Below are positions 1 through 10,345 of a stretch of 58,909 nt of DNA, one piece after another. Origin of the DNA: Gallionella sp. (GTDB taxonomy: Bacteria > Pseudomonadota > Gammaproteobacteria > Burkholderiales > Gallionellaceae). Positions within the stretch are counted from its first letter, which is position 1, and each line of letters starts with the position of its first letter. The stretch spans positions 1 to 58,909 of the forward strand of contig JAUXWM010000077.1 of NCBI GenBank assembly GCA_030681375.1, read 5' to 3'. The position numbers and the translations under genes were made by a program. Below the pieces are notes generated by a model. The model saw only the letters and a list, made by a program, of their open reading frames with translations, had not been told where the DNA came from and made no database searches.

Positions 1-27
1 GCGGCGAATTTCGTAAATGATGTCCAT
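1..27 (-). CDS. istA: IS21-family transposase IstA, N-terminal fragment
   Basis: An ATG at 27-25 on the minus strand opens a frame reading M-D-I-I-Y-E-I-R-R before the window ends. A GGAG ribosome binding site lies 8 bases upstream. IS21 IstA proteins often begin with a short helix of this type leading into a helix-turn-helix DNA-binding domain. Only nine codons are visible, so the call depends mainly on its position just inside the IS21-like terminal repeats. Confidence 0.55.
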
Positions 28-140
28 ATAAAACACTCCAGATACCCCCGGCTCAAACGCCGGATGGTTACATACTGAGGTGGAAACTATTGGACGCTGT
101 TTCCACCCCTAATCTGGAAAGTGTTGCACGCTGTTTGACA
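1..140 (-). mobile_element. End of an IS21-family insertion sequence (continues off the left edge)
   Basis: Read on the minus strand from 140, the element starts TGTCAAACAGCG and carries two imperfect direct repeats of 21 bp (135-115 and 101-81, both of the form AACAGCGT...TTTCCA). Multiple terminal repeats of this kind are typical of IS21-family ends. A transposase reading frame starts at 27, and the neighbouring PAS gene changes from native to foreign codons exactly at 140/141, which fixes the boundary. The family call rests on the repeat layout and nine transposase residues only. Confidence 0.75.
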
Positions 141-1100
141 ACGATTGATTTCCGCCTCTGTTTTCTTGCGCGCGGAAATATCACTGAATATCCCGACGTA
201 GTGTGTCGTTTTGCCGAGATCGTCCTTTACGGCCGTAATAGTCAGGTGTTTGGGATACAACTCGCCATTTTTCCGGCGATCCCACATCTCGCCGCTCCAT
301 TCCCCCGTGCTGAGCAATGATGCCCACATGGCGTCATAAAAATTCCTGTCGTGAGTTCCCGAACGGAGCAAGGCGGGCGTTTTGCCTATCACCTCATCCG
401 CCTCGTAACCGGTGATTGCACAAAAAGCCCGGTTGACTCGCAAGATTGTGGAGTTCACATCGGTGACCAGGATGGCTTCATGTGTTTCGAAGGCCGTGGC
501 GGCAATCCAGAGTTGCTGCTCTTTGAGGATGCGTTCGGTGATATCCAGATTGGTGGAACGCACCCCCAGTATCCTGCCGTTCTCGTCGCGTACATCGCCA
601 CACAAGTGCTCAAGCCAGCGGATTTCACCCGCAGGGGTTCGAATGCGTACGATCAGTTTTTCGGGATTGCCCTGTTCGTGCATCTGATGCACATGCGTAT
701 CCCAGGCAGGGCGGTCATCCTCGTGTATCAGGCTGCTCATAAGATTGGGCTGAGCGTAGAAATCCTGCTGACGGTAGCCTGTCGTCTGTAAACACGAGGG
801 GGAAACATAGTCGTAAGCCCCGTCAACGCGCCGCACGTAGATGAATTCCTGCGCGAGGTCGGCAACGGCACTAAAAATTCCCTGTTTGAGCTGCATCTCC
901 CGCCGCAAGGCAACCAGAGTAGAAAGCATCAGGCCGATAGTCGTACCCAGCAATAGCGGAATGATCAGGTGACGCGCTGTTAAATGCGGGAATAACAGTG
1001 TCATTTGCACCAGCGCAAATGACATGACAACGGCAATTCCCAGGGCGGTAAAACGCAGATAGATACTTCGATGTTTGGATATAAACGGCAATACCTTCAT
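87..1100 (-). pseudogene. Membrane PAS-domain sensor protein, 3' end cut off by the IS21 element
   Basis: This is a 337-aa frame with two hydrophobic segments (about residues 17-37 and 43-64) followed by two PAS/PAC domains (about 75-190 and 200-315). Residues up to Arg320 are native. The last 17 residues and the stop codon are encoded by the IS21 end. The second PAS ends with a D-I-S-A-R-K-K linker, which in this family normally leads into a GGDEF (and often EAL) output domain; the complete homologue at 16.3 kb in this window has that layout. The product visible here has sensor domains but no output domain, so it is probably inactive or only a partner for other PAS proteins. A cyclic-di-GMP output for the lost part is an inference. 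Confidence 0.8.
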
Positions 1101-1248
1101 GCATTAACCCCGTGATATATTTCAGTCATACCCGCAACGCTTAACACCGGCAAACAATTTAAACAAGGCTGCCACTTTACATCATTAACCCTACTAAAAC
1201 ATTCACTTTACAAAATGACGAGATATTTTCTTAACAAACTATCCGGAA

Positions 1249-2097
1249 TCAATCCACTTCTTCCACCCTGATCAGCACATTACGCTGCTCATTCAGCCTG
1301 GACGTACTGCGTGTGGTGATGGTCGCATTGTTAAAATCGCTTTGCTGGCTCAGTCCACCGAGCTTGATCCACTCGCCCAAATGACCGGAAACCGTGCTTG
1401 AGGTATTTTGTATCCGCTTTCCCGGATAAGCATCTGCATGTTGATTGGGGAGGAACGAGTCGTTCTGTGTAGTAATTTCCAGCGTCACCCTGTCGCCACT
1501 GACGCGTGGCAACACATAAAACCCGCTGGCGATATGGCTGTCCCGGGTAGTCTCGATCACCTGCGTCCCCCAAGGTTGCTGTATCAGCTGACGTTGCGGC
1601 ACCGGCATGTTTTGTTCGCTGCTCACCCACGCGCGATTGCCATCCAGCACTTGCAGGTGCTGGGTTTTCTTGTCATCTTCGAGCGAACGGGTGCTGATTA
1701 TCCGGGCAGACACGCCGCCTTGTTCCGCACCCGTATTCACCCCGCCAGACACGGAGATGCGGGTATTTCTCCCCGCGCTGACACTGCCGGAAATTTCCGT
1801 CAAACGCGCGAGCGTTTCGCTGTCCACATTTTGCATCACGGTAATTTTCAGCTGGCGCGGCAGGGTATCTATCCTCTCCAGCAAGCGCCTGATTTGCACG
1901 CTGTTGCGCGGGGAGGCACGCAGAATGAGTTGATAGTTCATACCACTGACCATTTCATCCTTATCCAGCAATGGCCGGATAACAGGCAGGATTTCTTCCG
2001 CGCGGCGATGCTTGAGCTCGATAATTTCCAGCTCACCCCCATAGCTTCCCGTCACAAACGACAGCGCTATCATCAATAAAATCAAACCTATTCTCAC
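1249..2097 (-). CDS. Secreted protein with a secretin N-domain-like fold, orphan
   Basis: This 282-aa protein has a signal peptide (about residues 1-20, cleavage near S-Y-G-G). Residues 22-85 (ELKHRRAEEILPVIRPLL and following) resemble the ring-building N1 domain of type II/IV secretins, with the repeated idea of a short beta strand, a helix and R-I-D-T-L. The C-terminal half has strand-rich stretches like the outer part of a secretin domain, but the protein is far shorter than a real secretin (usually 600 aa or more), and no secretion genes flank it. It may form or modify a periplasmic ring, or be a remnant. Function is not known. It is divergent from the NlpC/P60 gene, with 46 bp between starts. 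Confidence 0.6.
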   Translation of the reverse strand: MRIGLILLMIALSFVTGSYGGELEIIELKHRRAEEILPVIRPLLDKDEMVSGMNYQLILRASPRNSVQIRRLLERIDTLPRQLKITVMQNVDSETLARLTEISGSVSAGRNTRISVSGGVNTGAEQGGVSARIISTRSLEDDKKTQHLQVLDGNRAWVSSEQNMPVPQRQLIQQPWGTQVIETTRDSHIASGFYVLPRVSGDRVTLEITTQNDSFLPNQHADAYPGKRIQNTSSTVSGHLGEWIKLGGLSQQSDFNNATITTRSTSRLNEQRNVLIRVEEVD

Positions 2098-2143
2098 AAT
2101 TTCCCCTTTACAAGCCCTGTCACTTTACCGTAGATTTACGGCC

Positions 2144-2626
2144 ATGAAATCCATCCTCACACTTTCCTTGCTACTGCTGCTGAGCGCCTGCGGCACGACA
2201 CGCCATGAAACTATCGCGCCGGTTGCCGCACGTCATGACGAAGCGCAAATGAATAATCTGGCGATTTACGCGCTGAGCCTGTACGACACCCCTTACCAGT
2301 ATGGCGGGAAATCGCGTGTCAACGGTTTCGATTGCAGCGGTTTTGTTCAATATGTCTTCCAGAACTCACTGGGCTTGCAATTGCCGCGCACTAGCGCCGA
2401 AATGGGCCGCGCGGGCATCCCGCTGAATGCCGACGAATTAAAACCCGGCGATCTGGTGTTTTTCAACACCACCAACACGCCCAATTCACATGTCGGCATA
2501 TTCATCGGCGAAAACCGTTTCGTACATTCGCCCAAAAAAGGCAAAGCCATCATGATAGCCAAACTGGATGACCGCTACTGGAGCAGACGTTACAACGGCG
2601 CACGGCGCATCACGGCCAGCCCGTAG
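2144..2626 (+). CDS. NlpC/P60-family lipoprotein, probable peptidoglycan endopeptidase
   Basis: The 160-aa product begins with a lipoprotein signal peptide whose lipobox L-S-A-C places the lipidated cysteine at residue 16. An NlpC/P60 domain fills residues 35-155. The catalytic cysteine is Cys64 in D-C-S-G-F, and the likely histidine is His116 in N-S-H-V-G. Relatives such as Spr/MepS cut meso-DAP crosslinks in peptidoglycan during wall growth, acting from the inner face of the outer membrane. The gene is convergent with mltB, and the two stop codons abut at 2626/2627. Confidence 0.85.
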   Translation: MKSILTLSLLLLLSACGTTRHETIAPVAARHDEAQMNNLAIYALSLYDTPYQYGGKSRVNGFDCSGFVQYVFQNSLGLQLPRTSAEMGRAGIPLNADELKPGDLVFFNTTNTPNSHVGIFIGENRFVHSPKKGKAIMIAKLDDRYWSRRYNGARRITASP

Positions 2627-3607
2627 TCAACCCCGCGGCCTGCCCTTGCGAGCGGCTTTGAGGGCTTCGGCCAGCTGAAAGACCGACATCGCGTAATAAT
2701 CGCTGTTGTTATAACGCGTGATGACTTCGAAGTTAGTAAATCCCAGCCAGAATTCGTGGTCTTCTGCCACCGTGTACTCCAGCAGGCGCGCCTGCACGTT
2801 CTGTCTGATTTTCAAGTCAGGCATCACGCCGACGGTTGCCCATTCTTCCAGAGTGCGCGGCGTATCGATCGCCCCTCTATCGCTTCCCGCGCTGACGTGT
2901 GCGCGCACGCTCACTCGCCCGCCCCTGATCCAGCCATAACCTTGCAGATAATTCCCCACGCTGCCTATCGCGTCCGATGTTTCGTTCAGCAGGTCGATCT
3001 TGTCGTTGCCATTGAAATCGACCGCATAGTTACGATGGCTGCTGGGCATGAATTGCGGTATGCCCATCGCACCGGCGTAAGAGCTGCGTACCTCCAGCAA
3101 ATCAAACTGTTGCTCGCGGGCCAGCAACAGATAATTTTCCAGTTCATCGCGGAAAAAAACCGCGCGGCGCGGATAATCGAACGCCAGCGTAGTCAATGCG
3201 TTTATGGTGCGAAAACGCCCTGTCTGCTTTCCGTACAGGGTTTCCACCCCAATCAAGGCGACGATGATGGCTTGCGGAACTCCGTATTTTTTCTCGGCGC
3301 GGATCAAATCGAGCCTGTGCGCCTTCCAGAACGCCAAGCCGTGCTTGATGCGATATGCGTTGACAAAGGCCGCACGATATTCCGGCCACGGCTTGCGCGT
3401 GGACGGGAGAGAAATGGCGTCGATAATTTCCGGCCTGTGCTCGACTTGCGCAAACAAGCCGGTCAACTCATCCCGTTTGAAATTGTGCTTGAGCACCATT
3501 TCATCAATAAAATCAGTGAGGCCGGGCAAGGTCGCCGAAAAAACCGGCAGCGCAAACAGACTGGCGGCAAATAGAAAAAGACAACGCAATAAATTATTCA
3601 TAAGCAT
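2627..3607 (-). CDS. mltB: Membrane-bound lytic murein transglycosylase B
   Basis: This 326-aa protein has an N-terminal signal sequence (about residues 1-25) and the SLT2/MltB fold. The catalytic glutamate is Glu122 in G-V-E-T-L-Y-G, followed by the family block with F-D-Y-P-R-R and later the G-A-M-G-I-P-Q-F-M-P-S motif. It cleaves the MurNAc-GlcNAc bond with formation of 1,6-anhydroMurNAc. There is no lipobox cysteine at the signal cleavage site, so the protein is probably soluble or signal-anchored rather than lipidated. A second in-frame ATG at 3601 could be the start. The gene is convergent with the NlpC/P60 gene and divergent from trxB. Confidence 0.9.
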   Translation of the reverse strand: MLMNNLLRCLFLFAASLFALPVFSATLPGLTDFIDEMVLKHNFKRDELTGLFAQVEHRPEIIDAISLPSTRKPWPEYRAAFVNAYRIKHGLAFWKAHRLDLIRAEKKYGVPQAIIVALIGVETLYGKQTGRFRTINALTTLAFDYPRRAVFFRDELENYLLLAREQQFDLLEVRSSYAGAMGIPQFMPSSHRNYAVDFNGNDKIDLLNETSDAIGSVGNYLQGYGWIRGGRVSVRAHVSAGSDRGAIDTPRTLEEWATVGVMPDLKIRQNVQARLLEYTVAEDHEFWLGFTNFEVITRYNNSDYYAMSVFQLAEALKAARKGRPRG

Positions 3608-3619
3608 ATTTTAACCTAG

Positions 3620-4669
<1,050 letters not shown>

Positions 4670-4712
4670 AAATCATAGTCCATACGTGGACGTGCATTTT
4701 CAGGATTCAAAA

Positions 4713-5222
4713 ATGAAGGGCGCAGAGGATGCAGTTTTGTTCCGCGAGACTATCGGCGGCGTGACGCCGCTGGCGGATCAAAACCGCATTGCTCCGTCTA
4801 CACCGACAGTTCTAACCCGAGTACGCTCGACGTCATCTCGTCACACGATAGCCGACACCCTCTCCGATTATTCATCCGAGGGTTCACCGGCAGATTTTCT
4901 GCGCAATGGCTTATCACGCATGACATTAAGGAAGCTGCGACGCGCCACCGTCCAGGACAATCTGGATCTGCACGGCCACTCTGGCGATGAGGCGCGTCAG
5001 CTGTTACAGGAATTTTTGCATCAAGCGGCACAAAACCAGTTGCGCTGTGTACGAATTATTCATGGCAAGGGTATGAACAGCCGGGGTGGCGAGGCGGTGT
5101 TGCGCACGCTTACGCGTAACTGGCTCACTCAGCATTCACAGGTATTGGCGTTTTGTGCGGCGTCACCCGCAGCGGGCGGAGAGGGTGCGGTACTGATCCT
5201 TTTAAAATCCGGCACCGCCTGA
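4713..5222 (+). CDS. Smr/MutS2-type domain protein
   Basis: A 169-aa product with a C-terminal Smr domain (about residues 80-165) showing the L-D-L-H-G and H-G-K-G motifs that bind nucleic acid and give nuclease activity in some members. The N-terminal segment (E-D-A-V-L-F-R-E...V-T-P-L) matches stand-alone proteobacterial Smr proteins. I prefer the ATG at 4713, with an AGGA 7 bases upstream, over the GTG at 4686, which has no ribosome binding site. The biological role of stand-alone Smr proteins is poorly defined; RNA cleavage or recombination are candidates. Confidence 0.85.
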   Translation: MKGAEDAVLFRETIGGVTPLADQNRIAPSTPTVLTRVRSTSSRHTIADTLSDYSSEGSPADFLRNGLSRMTLRKLRRATVQDNLDLHGHSGDEARQLLQEFLHQAAQNQLRCVRIIHGKGMNSRGGEAVLRTLTRNWLTQHSQVLAFCAASPAAGGEGAVLILLKSGTA

Positions 5223-5290
5223 ATTCAACCTTAAAGTCTCAGTTCAGTCCGCATCAATGATTGCAAACGCATAGCGCTTAGCAAGAATTG

Positions 5291-5456
5291 AGTAGTTCCA
5301 TCAGATTACGCAGATTCACGCAGATTTTCAAACGGTTACAGGTGTTAGCGCTTTCACCTGATGGGTTGCCATAAGTTTTTATGTAAGTCTTTGTTTAATC
5401 GGTTTTAATCTGTGTAGTCTGCGGACAACTGCTTTTTCTAGGTTCAAACAGCTTGA
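5291..5456 (+). repeat. Interspersed ~165-bp repeat, copy 1 (inverted partner at 10976-11144)
   Basis: This intergenic block starts with CAGATTACGCAGATTCACG, contains a CAGGTG...CACCTG hairpin, and ends TGCGGACAACTGC then TTTTTCTAGGTT. The same sequence is found reversed after cheZ with only scattered differences and a small indel. It lies directly downstream of the smc stop codon. No reading frame was seen, and the 5223-5463 gap otherwise holds nothing recognisable. Confidence 0.85.
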
Positions 5457-5463
5457 ACCGTAA

Positions 5464-8400
5464 CTACGCTACAAACGCCGCATCGTGCATGCGCAGCGCC
5501 TCTTCAATATCCACCGTCACCACCTTGGATACACCCTTCTCCTGCATGGTCACCCCGATCAACTGTTGCGCCAGCTCCATGGTGATCTTGTTGTGACTGA
5601 TAAATACAAACTGGGTGTGCAACGCCATTTTCCGGATCAGTGCGCACAAACGTTCGGTATTGGTATCGTCCAGCGGCGCGTCCACTTCGTCGAGCAGACA
5701 GAAGGGCGCGGGATTGAGCTGAAACAGTGAGAATATCAAGGCGATGGCAGTCAGTGCTTTTTCGCCGCCGGAGAGCAAATGTATCGAACTGTTTTTCTTG
5801 CCGGGCGGCTGCGCCATCACCTGTACGCCGCTGTCGAGTATCTCTTCTCCGGTTAACACCAGACGCGCTTCTCCGCCCGCAAACAGGATGGGGAACAGCT
5901 CCGCCAGATGCTGATTAACCTGATTGTAAGTCTCCATCAACAAATCACGTGATTCGCGGTCTATGCGTCGTATCGCCTCTTCCAGCGTTGCCATCGCCTG
6001 TTGTAAATCCAGTGACTGCGCATCCAGATAAAGCTTGCGCTCGCTCGCGGCTTGCAACTCGTCGAGTGCGGCCAGATTCACCGCGCCCAACGCTTCCAGC
6101 ATCATGCTCAGACGATTCAACTCGCTCTGTAAATGAGCGGGCCTGGCATTCGCCAGCAGCGGCAATAACACCTCTTCATCCACGCCCTGCAACTGCTCCG
6201 CCCATTGCTCAAAATTCAAACGCGCTTCCTGCTCTTTCAAGGTCAGTTCGGTGAGCTGCTCGCGCAAGCCCGTGAGCTGATGTTCAAAGGACAGGCGCGA
6301 CTGTTCCATATCCTGAAGAGAAGCCGTCGCATTTTCCAGATTCACACGTGCCTCACTCAGGGCTATTTCGGCACCCTGACGCATGGCCAGCGCCGCCTGC
6401 AATTGCTGTGTAGCCGACTCGTCCTCACAGGCCAGCAGCTCGCCAGTCAACTGCTCCAGATTTTCTTCGGACTGAATAAGTTGCGCCATGATCTGCTGAA
6501 TACTGTCGTGCATATCAGCGATTTTTTCCGTGCAAGTCCGGCAGAAGAAATGCGCTTCCTGCAAGGCGTGCTGGCTCTGCTGGACGCGCGCGCGCTGTTC
6601 GCGCAAGGCTTTTTCCTGTTCGTCAGCCTGACGCTGCGCGCCATCCAGCTGCACATGAGAAGCCGCCAACTGTTCGCGCCGGCTCGTCATCAGGACAATG
6701 ATTTCGCTATGCTGAGTCTGCTCTGCCTCCAGCAATCCGGCCACTTCCTGCATTTCATGCGCGATCTGCACGCCACGCTCTGCACTGTGCTCATGCGCCT
6801 GATTCAGTTTAAGTATCTGCATTTGCAGCGCGTGCTGGCGTTGCTGTGATTGACTGACGGCAGTGCGTAACGGCGGAATTTGCGCCTCAAGTGCGCGATG
6901 GGCCTGCTCTGCATCAGTCAGTTGCTGCTGCGAATAGGCAATCCTCTGCTTTTGTTCGTCCGTCTCATGCTCCAGTTGTTCAATCTCGCGCTGCCGGCTC
7001 AGCACGCCATGCAATTGACTGTCCGGCGCATGAAACAACACGCTATGCCGGCCTATCAGATGGCCGTCTGGCGTGACGAACCAGCCGCCTGCGGGCAACT
7101 GCTCACGTTGCGCATAGCCCAACGCCACATCCGCCACAACATAAACTGCCGCCAGCCATACACGCATCGCCGGAAGCACTTGCTCATCCTGACATTGCAC
7201 GTAGTTCAACAACGGCACCAGCGCTCCGGCCATTCCGCCCTCCGCTACATATTCGGGCGTGCTCAGTTCAAACAGCGCCAGTCGGGCAGGTGGTGTGTCG
7301 CTCCAGGCTGCCACAGCAGCCAGCTCGGGCAGTGCCAGCGCATTCAGCCTTTCGCGCAAGGTAGCCTCCAGCGCGTTCTCCCAGCCGCTCGCGATGCGTA
7401 TGGATTGCCACAATCTGGGCAATCCATCCAACTGGTGCTGTTGCAGCCAGCCAGTTAGCTTTTTGTCGTTATCCAGTTGACGCTGCAATTGCTGCAAGGC
7501 ATGTAAACGCGCCCCTGACTGCGTCAGCTGACTTTCCTGCTGCCCCAGAGTGGCACGCAGCGTGTGGCGCAGACTGTCCGCCTGTGGCAGTTGTTCCTGC
7601 AATCGGTCGAGATTTTCCTCCTGTTCCACACGCGCCATTTCCAGCCAGGCCAATTCTTCCTGCGCCTGTTCAAGCACATCGCGCTCGGGAAGCGGCAGAT
7701 TGTCCTTTTCCAGCAACAGCCGCGAACGGCGTGCTTCGATCTGTGAAATGGCGCGGTTAAGGCCAGCAAGTTGTGCATCAGCCAGTTGCAATTGCTGTTG
7801 CAACTGCAACTGTTCCCGCTGCAATTCGTTGTAGCGTTGCTGCGCACTGCGCGCGTCTTCCTCAGCCTGTATCAGATTCTGACCCTGAACATTTTGCTCG
7901 GCCTCGATAAGCTGTTCGGCAGCCACTTCCTGTTGCTGCATCCAGTGATCCCGGGTATCAATGGCAGTTTGACGCTGTTGCTGCTGTTGTTCAATTTGCC
8001 GTTTGGCGTTGCTGATTTGCAACTGGAGTCGCTGCTGCTGTGAAACGGCATGCTTGATCTGCTGTTCCAGCCGGGAGATTTCGGCATTCGCGCTGTACAG
8101 CTCACCCTGTCTTGCGTGCAAGGCGTCAGATAGCCGGTAATGACCGCTGCGTGAGGTTTCCAGCCGGTTTTCGATTTCACGCATCGCTGCCGTCCGCGCT
8201 TCCAGTTCGGTGCGTATTTGCTCGATAGCGCGCAGACTACCTGCGCGAAAAACAGCCGCCTGCTGTTTTTTTACCAGCCAGAACAAGTGTTGCGTCGTAT
8301 TCCGCCGCGATTCCAGATCGCGATATTGTCGCGCCACCTCGGCTTGCGCACCCAGATGCAACAGTTGCTTATCCATTTCCTGCACGATATCGCCGACCCG

Positions 8401-8976
8401 CAGCAAATTGTCGCGCGTGTCATTCAGACGGAGCGACGTCTCGCGGCGGCGGTCACGGTACTTGGACACCCCCGCTGCTTCTTCGAGAAACACCCGCAAT
8501 TCTTCCGGTTTAGCTTCGATGATACGCGAGATCATGCCCTGCTCGATAATCGCATAAGCGCGCGCGCCCAACCCTGTGCCGAGAAAAATATCGGTAATAT
8601 CCCGGCGGCGCACCTTCTGATTGTTGATGTGATAGCTTGATTCGCCGTTGCGTTGCAACACGCGTTTGATACAAATTTCCGCATAGCCGGACCACTGACC
8701 GGCGGCCTTGCCCAGCGAATTATCGAACAGCAGTTCCACGCTGGCGCGCGCTACCGGCCTGCGCTTGCCCGAACCGTTGAATATCACGTCCTGCATGGTC
8801 TCGCCTCGCAGCGCCGAGGCTTTCGATTCGCCCAGCACCCAGCGCAGCGCATCGATCACATTCGATTTTCCGCAACCGTTCGGCCCCACCACGCCTACGA
8901 TCTGCCCCGGCAGATGAATGTGAGTGGGATCAACGAAGGATTTGAATCCGGATAATTTGATTTGAGAAAGACGCAA
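5464..8976 (-). CDS. smc: Chromosome partition protein SMC
   Basis: At 1170 aa this is a full-length SMC ATPase. The Walker A motif G-P-N-G-C-G-K-S-N is near residue 32, followed by a long coiled coil rich in Gln/Glu/Leu, a hinge region around residues 510-640, a second coiled coil, and a C-terminal head with the L-S-G-G-E-K-A signature and the Walker B block [14 protein letters not shown] dimers with ScpA/ScpB organise and segregate the chromosome. No scpA or scpB is present in the window. The gene is divergent from queF with a short shared promoter region. Confidence 0.96.
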   Translation of the reverse strand: MRLSQIKLSGFKSFVDPTHIHLPGQIVGVVGPNGCGKSNVIDALRWVLGESKASALRGETMQDVIFNGSGKRRPVARASVELLFDNSLGKAAGQWSGYAEICIKRVLQRNGESSYHINNQKVRRRDITDIFLGTGLGARAYAIIEQGMISRIIEAKPEELRVFLEEAAGVSKYRDRRRETSLRLNDTRDNLLRVGDIVQEMDKQLLHLGAQAEVARQYRDLESRRNTTQHLFWLVKKQQAAVFRAGSLRAIEQIRTELEARTAAMREIENRLETSRSGHYRLSDALHARQGELYSANAEISRLEQQIKHAVSQQQRLQLQISNAKRQIEQQQQQRQTAIDTRDHWMQQQEVAAEQLIEAEQNVQGQNLIQAEEDARSAQQRYNELQREQLQLQQQLQLADAQLAGLNRAISQIEARRSRLLLEKDNLPLPERDVLEQAQEELAWLEMARVEQEENLDRLQEQLPQADSLRHTLRATLGQQESQLTQSGARLHALQQLQRQLDNDKKLTGWLQQHQLDGLPRLWQSIRIASGWENALEATLRERLNALALPELAAVAAWSDTPPARLALFELSTPEYVAEGGMAGALVPLLNYVQCQDEQVLPAMRVWLAAVYVVADVALGYAQREQLPAGGWFVTPDGHLIGRHSVLFHAPDSQLHGVLSRQREIEQLEHETDEQKQRIAYSQQQLTDAEQAHRALEAQIPPLRTAVSQSQQRQHALQMQILKLNQAHEHSAERGVQIAHEMQEVAGLLEAEQTQHSEIIVLMTSRREQLAASHVQLDGAQRQADEQEKALREQRARVQQSQHALQEAHFFCRTCTEKIADMHDSIQQIMAQLIQSEENLEQLTGELLACEDESATQQLQAALAMRQGAEIALSEARVNLENATASLQDMEQSRLSFEHQLTGLREQLTELTLKEQEARLNFEQWAEQLQGVDEEVLLPLLANARPAHLQSELNRLSMMLEALGAVNLAALDELQAASERKLYLDAQSLDLQQAMATLEEAIRRIDRESRDLLMETYNQVNQHLAELFPILFAGGEARLVLTGEEILDSGVQVMAQPPGKKNSSIHLLSGGEKALTAIALIFSLFQLNPAPFCLLDEVDAPLDDTNTERLCALIRKMALHTQFVFISHNKITMELAQQLIGVTMQEKGVSKVVTVDIEEALRMHDAAFVA

Positions 8977-9035
8977 TTTGGCAGTCGCAACGATATAATG
9001 CCCGCCATATTAACCCAAGCGTGCCACCCGACCAA

Positions 9036-9455
9036 ATGACGACCCAACCGACCAAAGCACTGGAAACCTTCCCCAATCCCAACCCGCTGCGCGATTACCA
9101 TATCCACATGGAAGTACCCGAGTTTACCTGTCTGTGTCCCAAGACCGGCCAGCCGGATTTCGCCACGCTGATACTGGATTACATCGCCGATGAACAGTGC
9201 GTGGAACTCAAGAGCCTGAAGCTGTACATGTGGTCGTTCCGCGATGAAGGACATTTCCACGAAGATGTCACCAACCGTATCCTCGATGATCTGGTCGCAG
9301 CCACCCGGCCGCGCTTCATGCGCCTGACCGCAAAATTCTACGTGCGCGGCGGGATTTTCACCAATGTCGTCGCCGAGCATCGTCAATCCGGCTGGCAGCC
9401 CGCCCCTTTCGTCGAACTGTCACAGTTCGGCAGTCAGTCCAATACCCGGGGCTGA
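9036..9455 (+). CDS. queF: NADPH-dependent 7-cyano-7-deazaguanine reductase
   Basis: This is a 139-aa unimodular (YkvM-type) QueF, which reduces preQ0 to preQ1 in queuosine synthesis. Cys34 in L-C-P-K-T-G is the thioimide-forming nucleophile and Asp41 is the nearby acid; the E-L-K-S-L-K-L-Y substrate and NADPH motif is intact. I chose the ATG at 9036 because relatives begin M-T-T-Q-P...; a GTG at 9021 is also in frame and neither has a clear ribosome binding site. No other queuosine gene is nearby. Confidence 0.93.
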   Translation: MTTQPTKALETFPNPNPLRDYHIHMEVPEFTCLCPKTGQPDFATLILDYIADEQCVELKSLKLYMWSFRDEGHFHEDVTNRILDDLVAATRPRFMRLTAKFYVRGGIFTNVVAEHRQSGWQPAPFVELSQFGSQSNTRG

Positions 9456-9576
9456 CAGTGGTTTATCAAATTTCTCACCGGTGGTTTTGTTCCACGTCGC
9501 ACTAAATTTTTTCCGCTTGCCGCCGATAACAAAATCACGGGGCAGCTGCCCGCAACCTAACTGCCGGAGGTGTGAA

Positions 9577-9819
9577 ATGGGTATCGTGACGATGAATATG
9601 AGCAGCTACGAATTTGAACGCAACGATGCGGCCACCTATGGAGATGAAGTGCTGTGCGCGGGCTGGAACCCTGCCCTTGCCTTGCGCTCGCAGGTCGAAT
9701 GCAGAAACACCATGCCGCCTGACATGCTCGCCATGAATGCTAGGGGCTTCATGGAACGCATGTTCGACATCGAGGTTGATGCGGAAGTCTTCCTGCAAAA
9801 AATGTACACCTGTCAATAA
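9577..9819 (+). CDS. Small hypothetical protein (80 aa)
   Basis: The frame starts at an ATG preceded 6 bases upstream by a strong GGAGG, a good sign of real translation. The product is acidic and soluble-looking, with no signal peptide or membrane segment. It contains two cysteines in its middle and one near the end (Y-T-C-Q), and a possible helix around R-G-F-M-E-R-M-F. I do not recognise the family. It sits between queF and the MazG-like gene on the same strand, with gaps of about 120 and 100 bp, so it may have its own promoter. Confidence 0.6.
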   Translation: MGIVTMNMSSYEFERNDAATYGDEVLCAGWNPALALRSQVECRNTMPPDMLAMNARGFMERMFDIEVDAEVFLQKMYTCQ

Positions 9820-9920
9820 CCGTTACCGCTGACAGCAATCACCTTGTCACCAAAGAACCGGCCTGATGAGGGGCTGTGTTGCATTACAATGACCGACGAC
9901 ATTTAATCCGGAGTCATCGT

Positions 9921-10277
9921 ATGCCCTCCTCATCCGATCTGTTGGTATTGCGCGACAAATTACGCGCGTTTGCTGATGCACGCGACTGGGATCAGTTTCA
10001 CTCGCCGAAGAATCTCAGTATGGCGCTGATGGTGGAAGTCGCCGAACTGATGGAGCATTTTCAGTGGCTGACAGAAACCCAGTCCGGCGATCTGCCGACG
10101 CAAAATAAAGCTGCCGTTGCAGAGGAACTGGCCGACATCCTGCTGTATCTGGTGCGCCTCTCTGACAAACTGGGAGTTGATTTGCAGCAAGCGGCCCTGC
10201 ACAAACTGGAGAAAAATGCAGCGAAATACCCGGCGGACAAAGTTCGCGGAAGCGCAAAAAAGTACAGCGAATATTGA
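9921..10277 (+). CDS. MazG-like nucleotide pyrophosphohydrolase
   Basis: This 118-aa protein matches the small MazG/RS21-C6-type all-alpha NTP pyrophosphohydrolases. The metal-binding E-x-x-E pattern is visible in V-A-E-L-M-E-H-F-Q-W and again in A-E-E-L-A-D-I-L-L-Y. Such enzymes convert non-standard or excess (d)NTPs, often dCTP derivatives, to NMP and pyrophosphate. The ATG at 9921 has a GGAG 8 bases upstream and is preferred over the in-frame upstream start at 9876. The exact substrate cannot be told from sequence. Confidence 0.85.
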   Translation: MPSSSDLLVLRDKLRAFADARDWDQFHSPKNLSMALMVEVAELMEHFQWLTETQSGDLPTQNKAAVAEELADILLYLVRLSDKLGVDLQQAALHKLEKNAAKYPADKVRGSAKKYSEY

Positions 10278-10345
10278 GCATTCGCTGTACAGTCGTCCAT
10301 GCAGCCGCACGGCTGAAATTTAATCATATCTGTGGATCCACAATA

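Noticed and set aside
4686..4712. Upstream GTG start for the Smr protein
   Set aside because: No ribosome binding site precedes it, while the ATG at 4713 has AGGA at good spacing and fits homologue starts.
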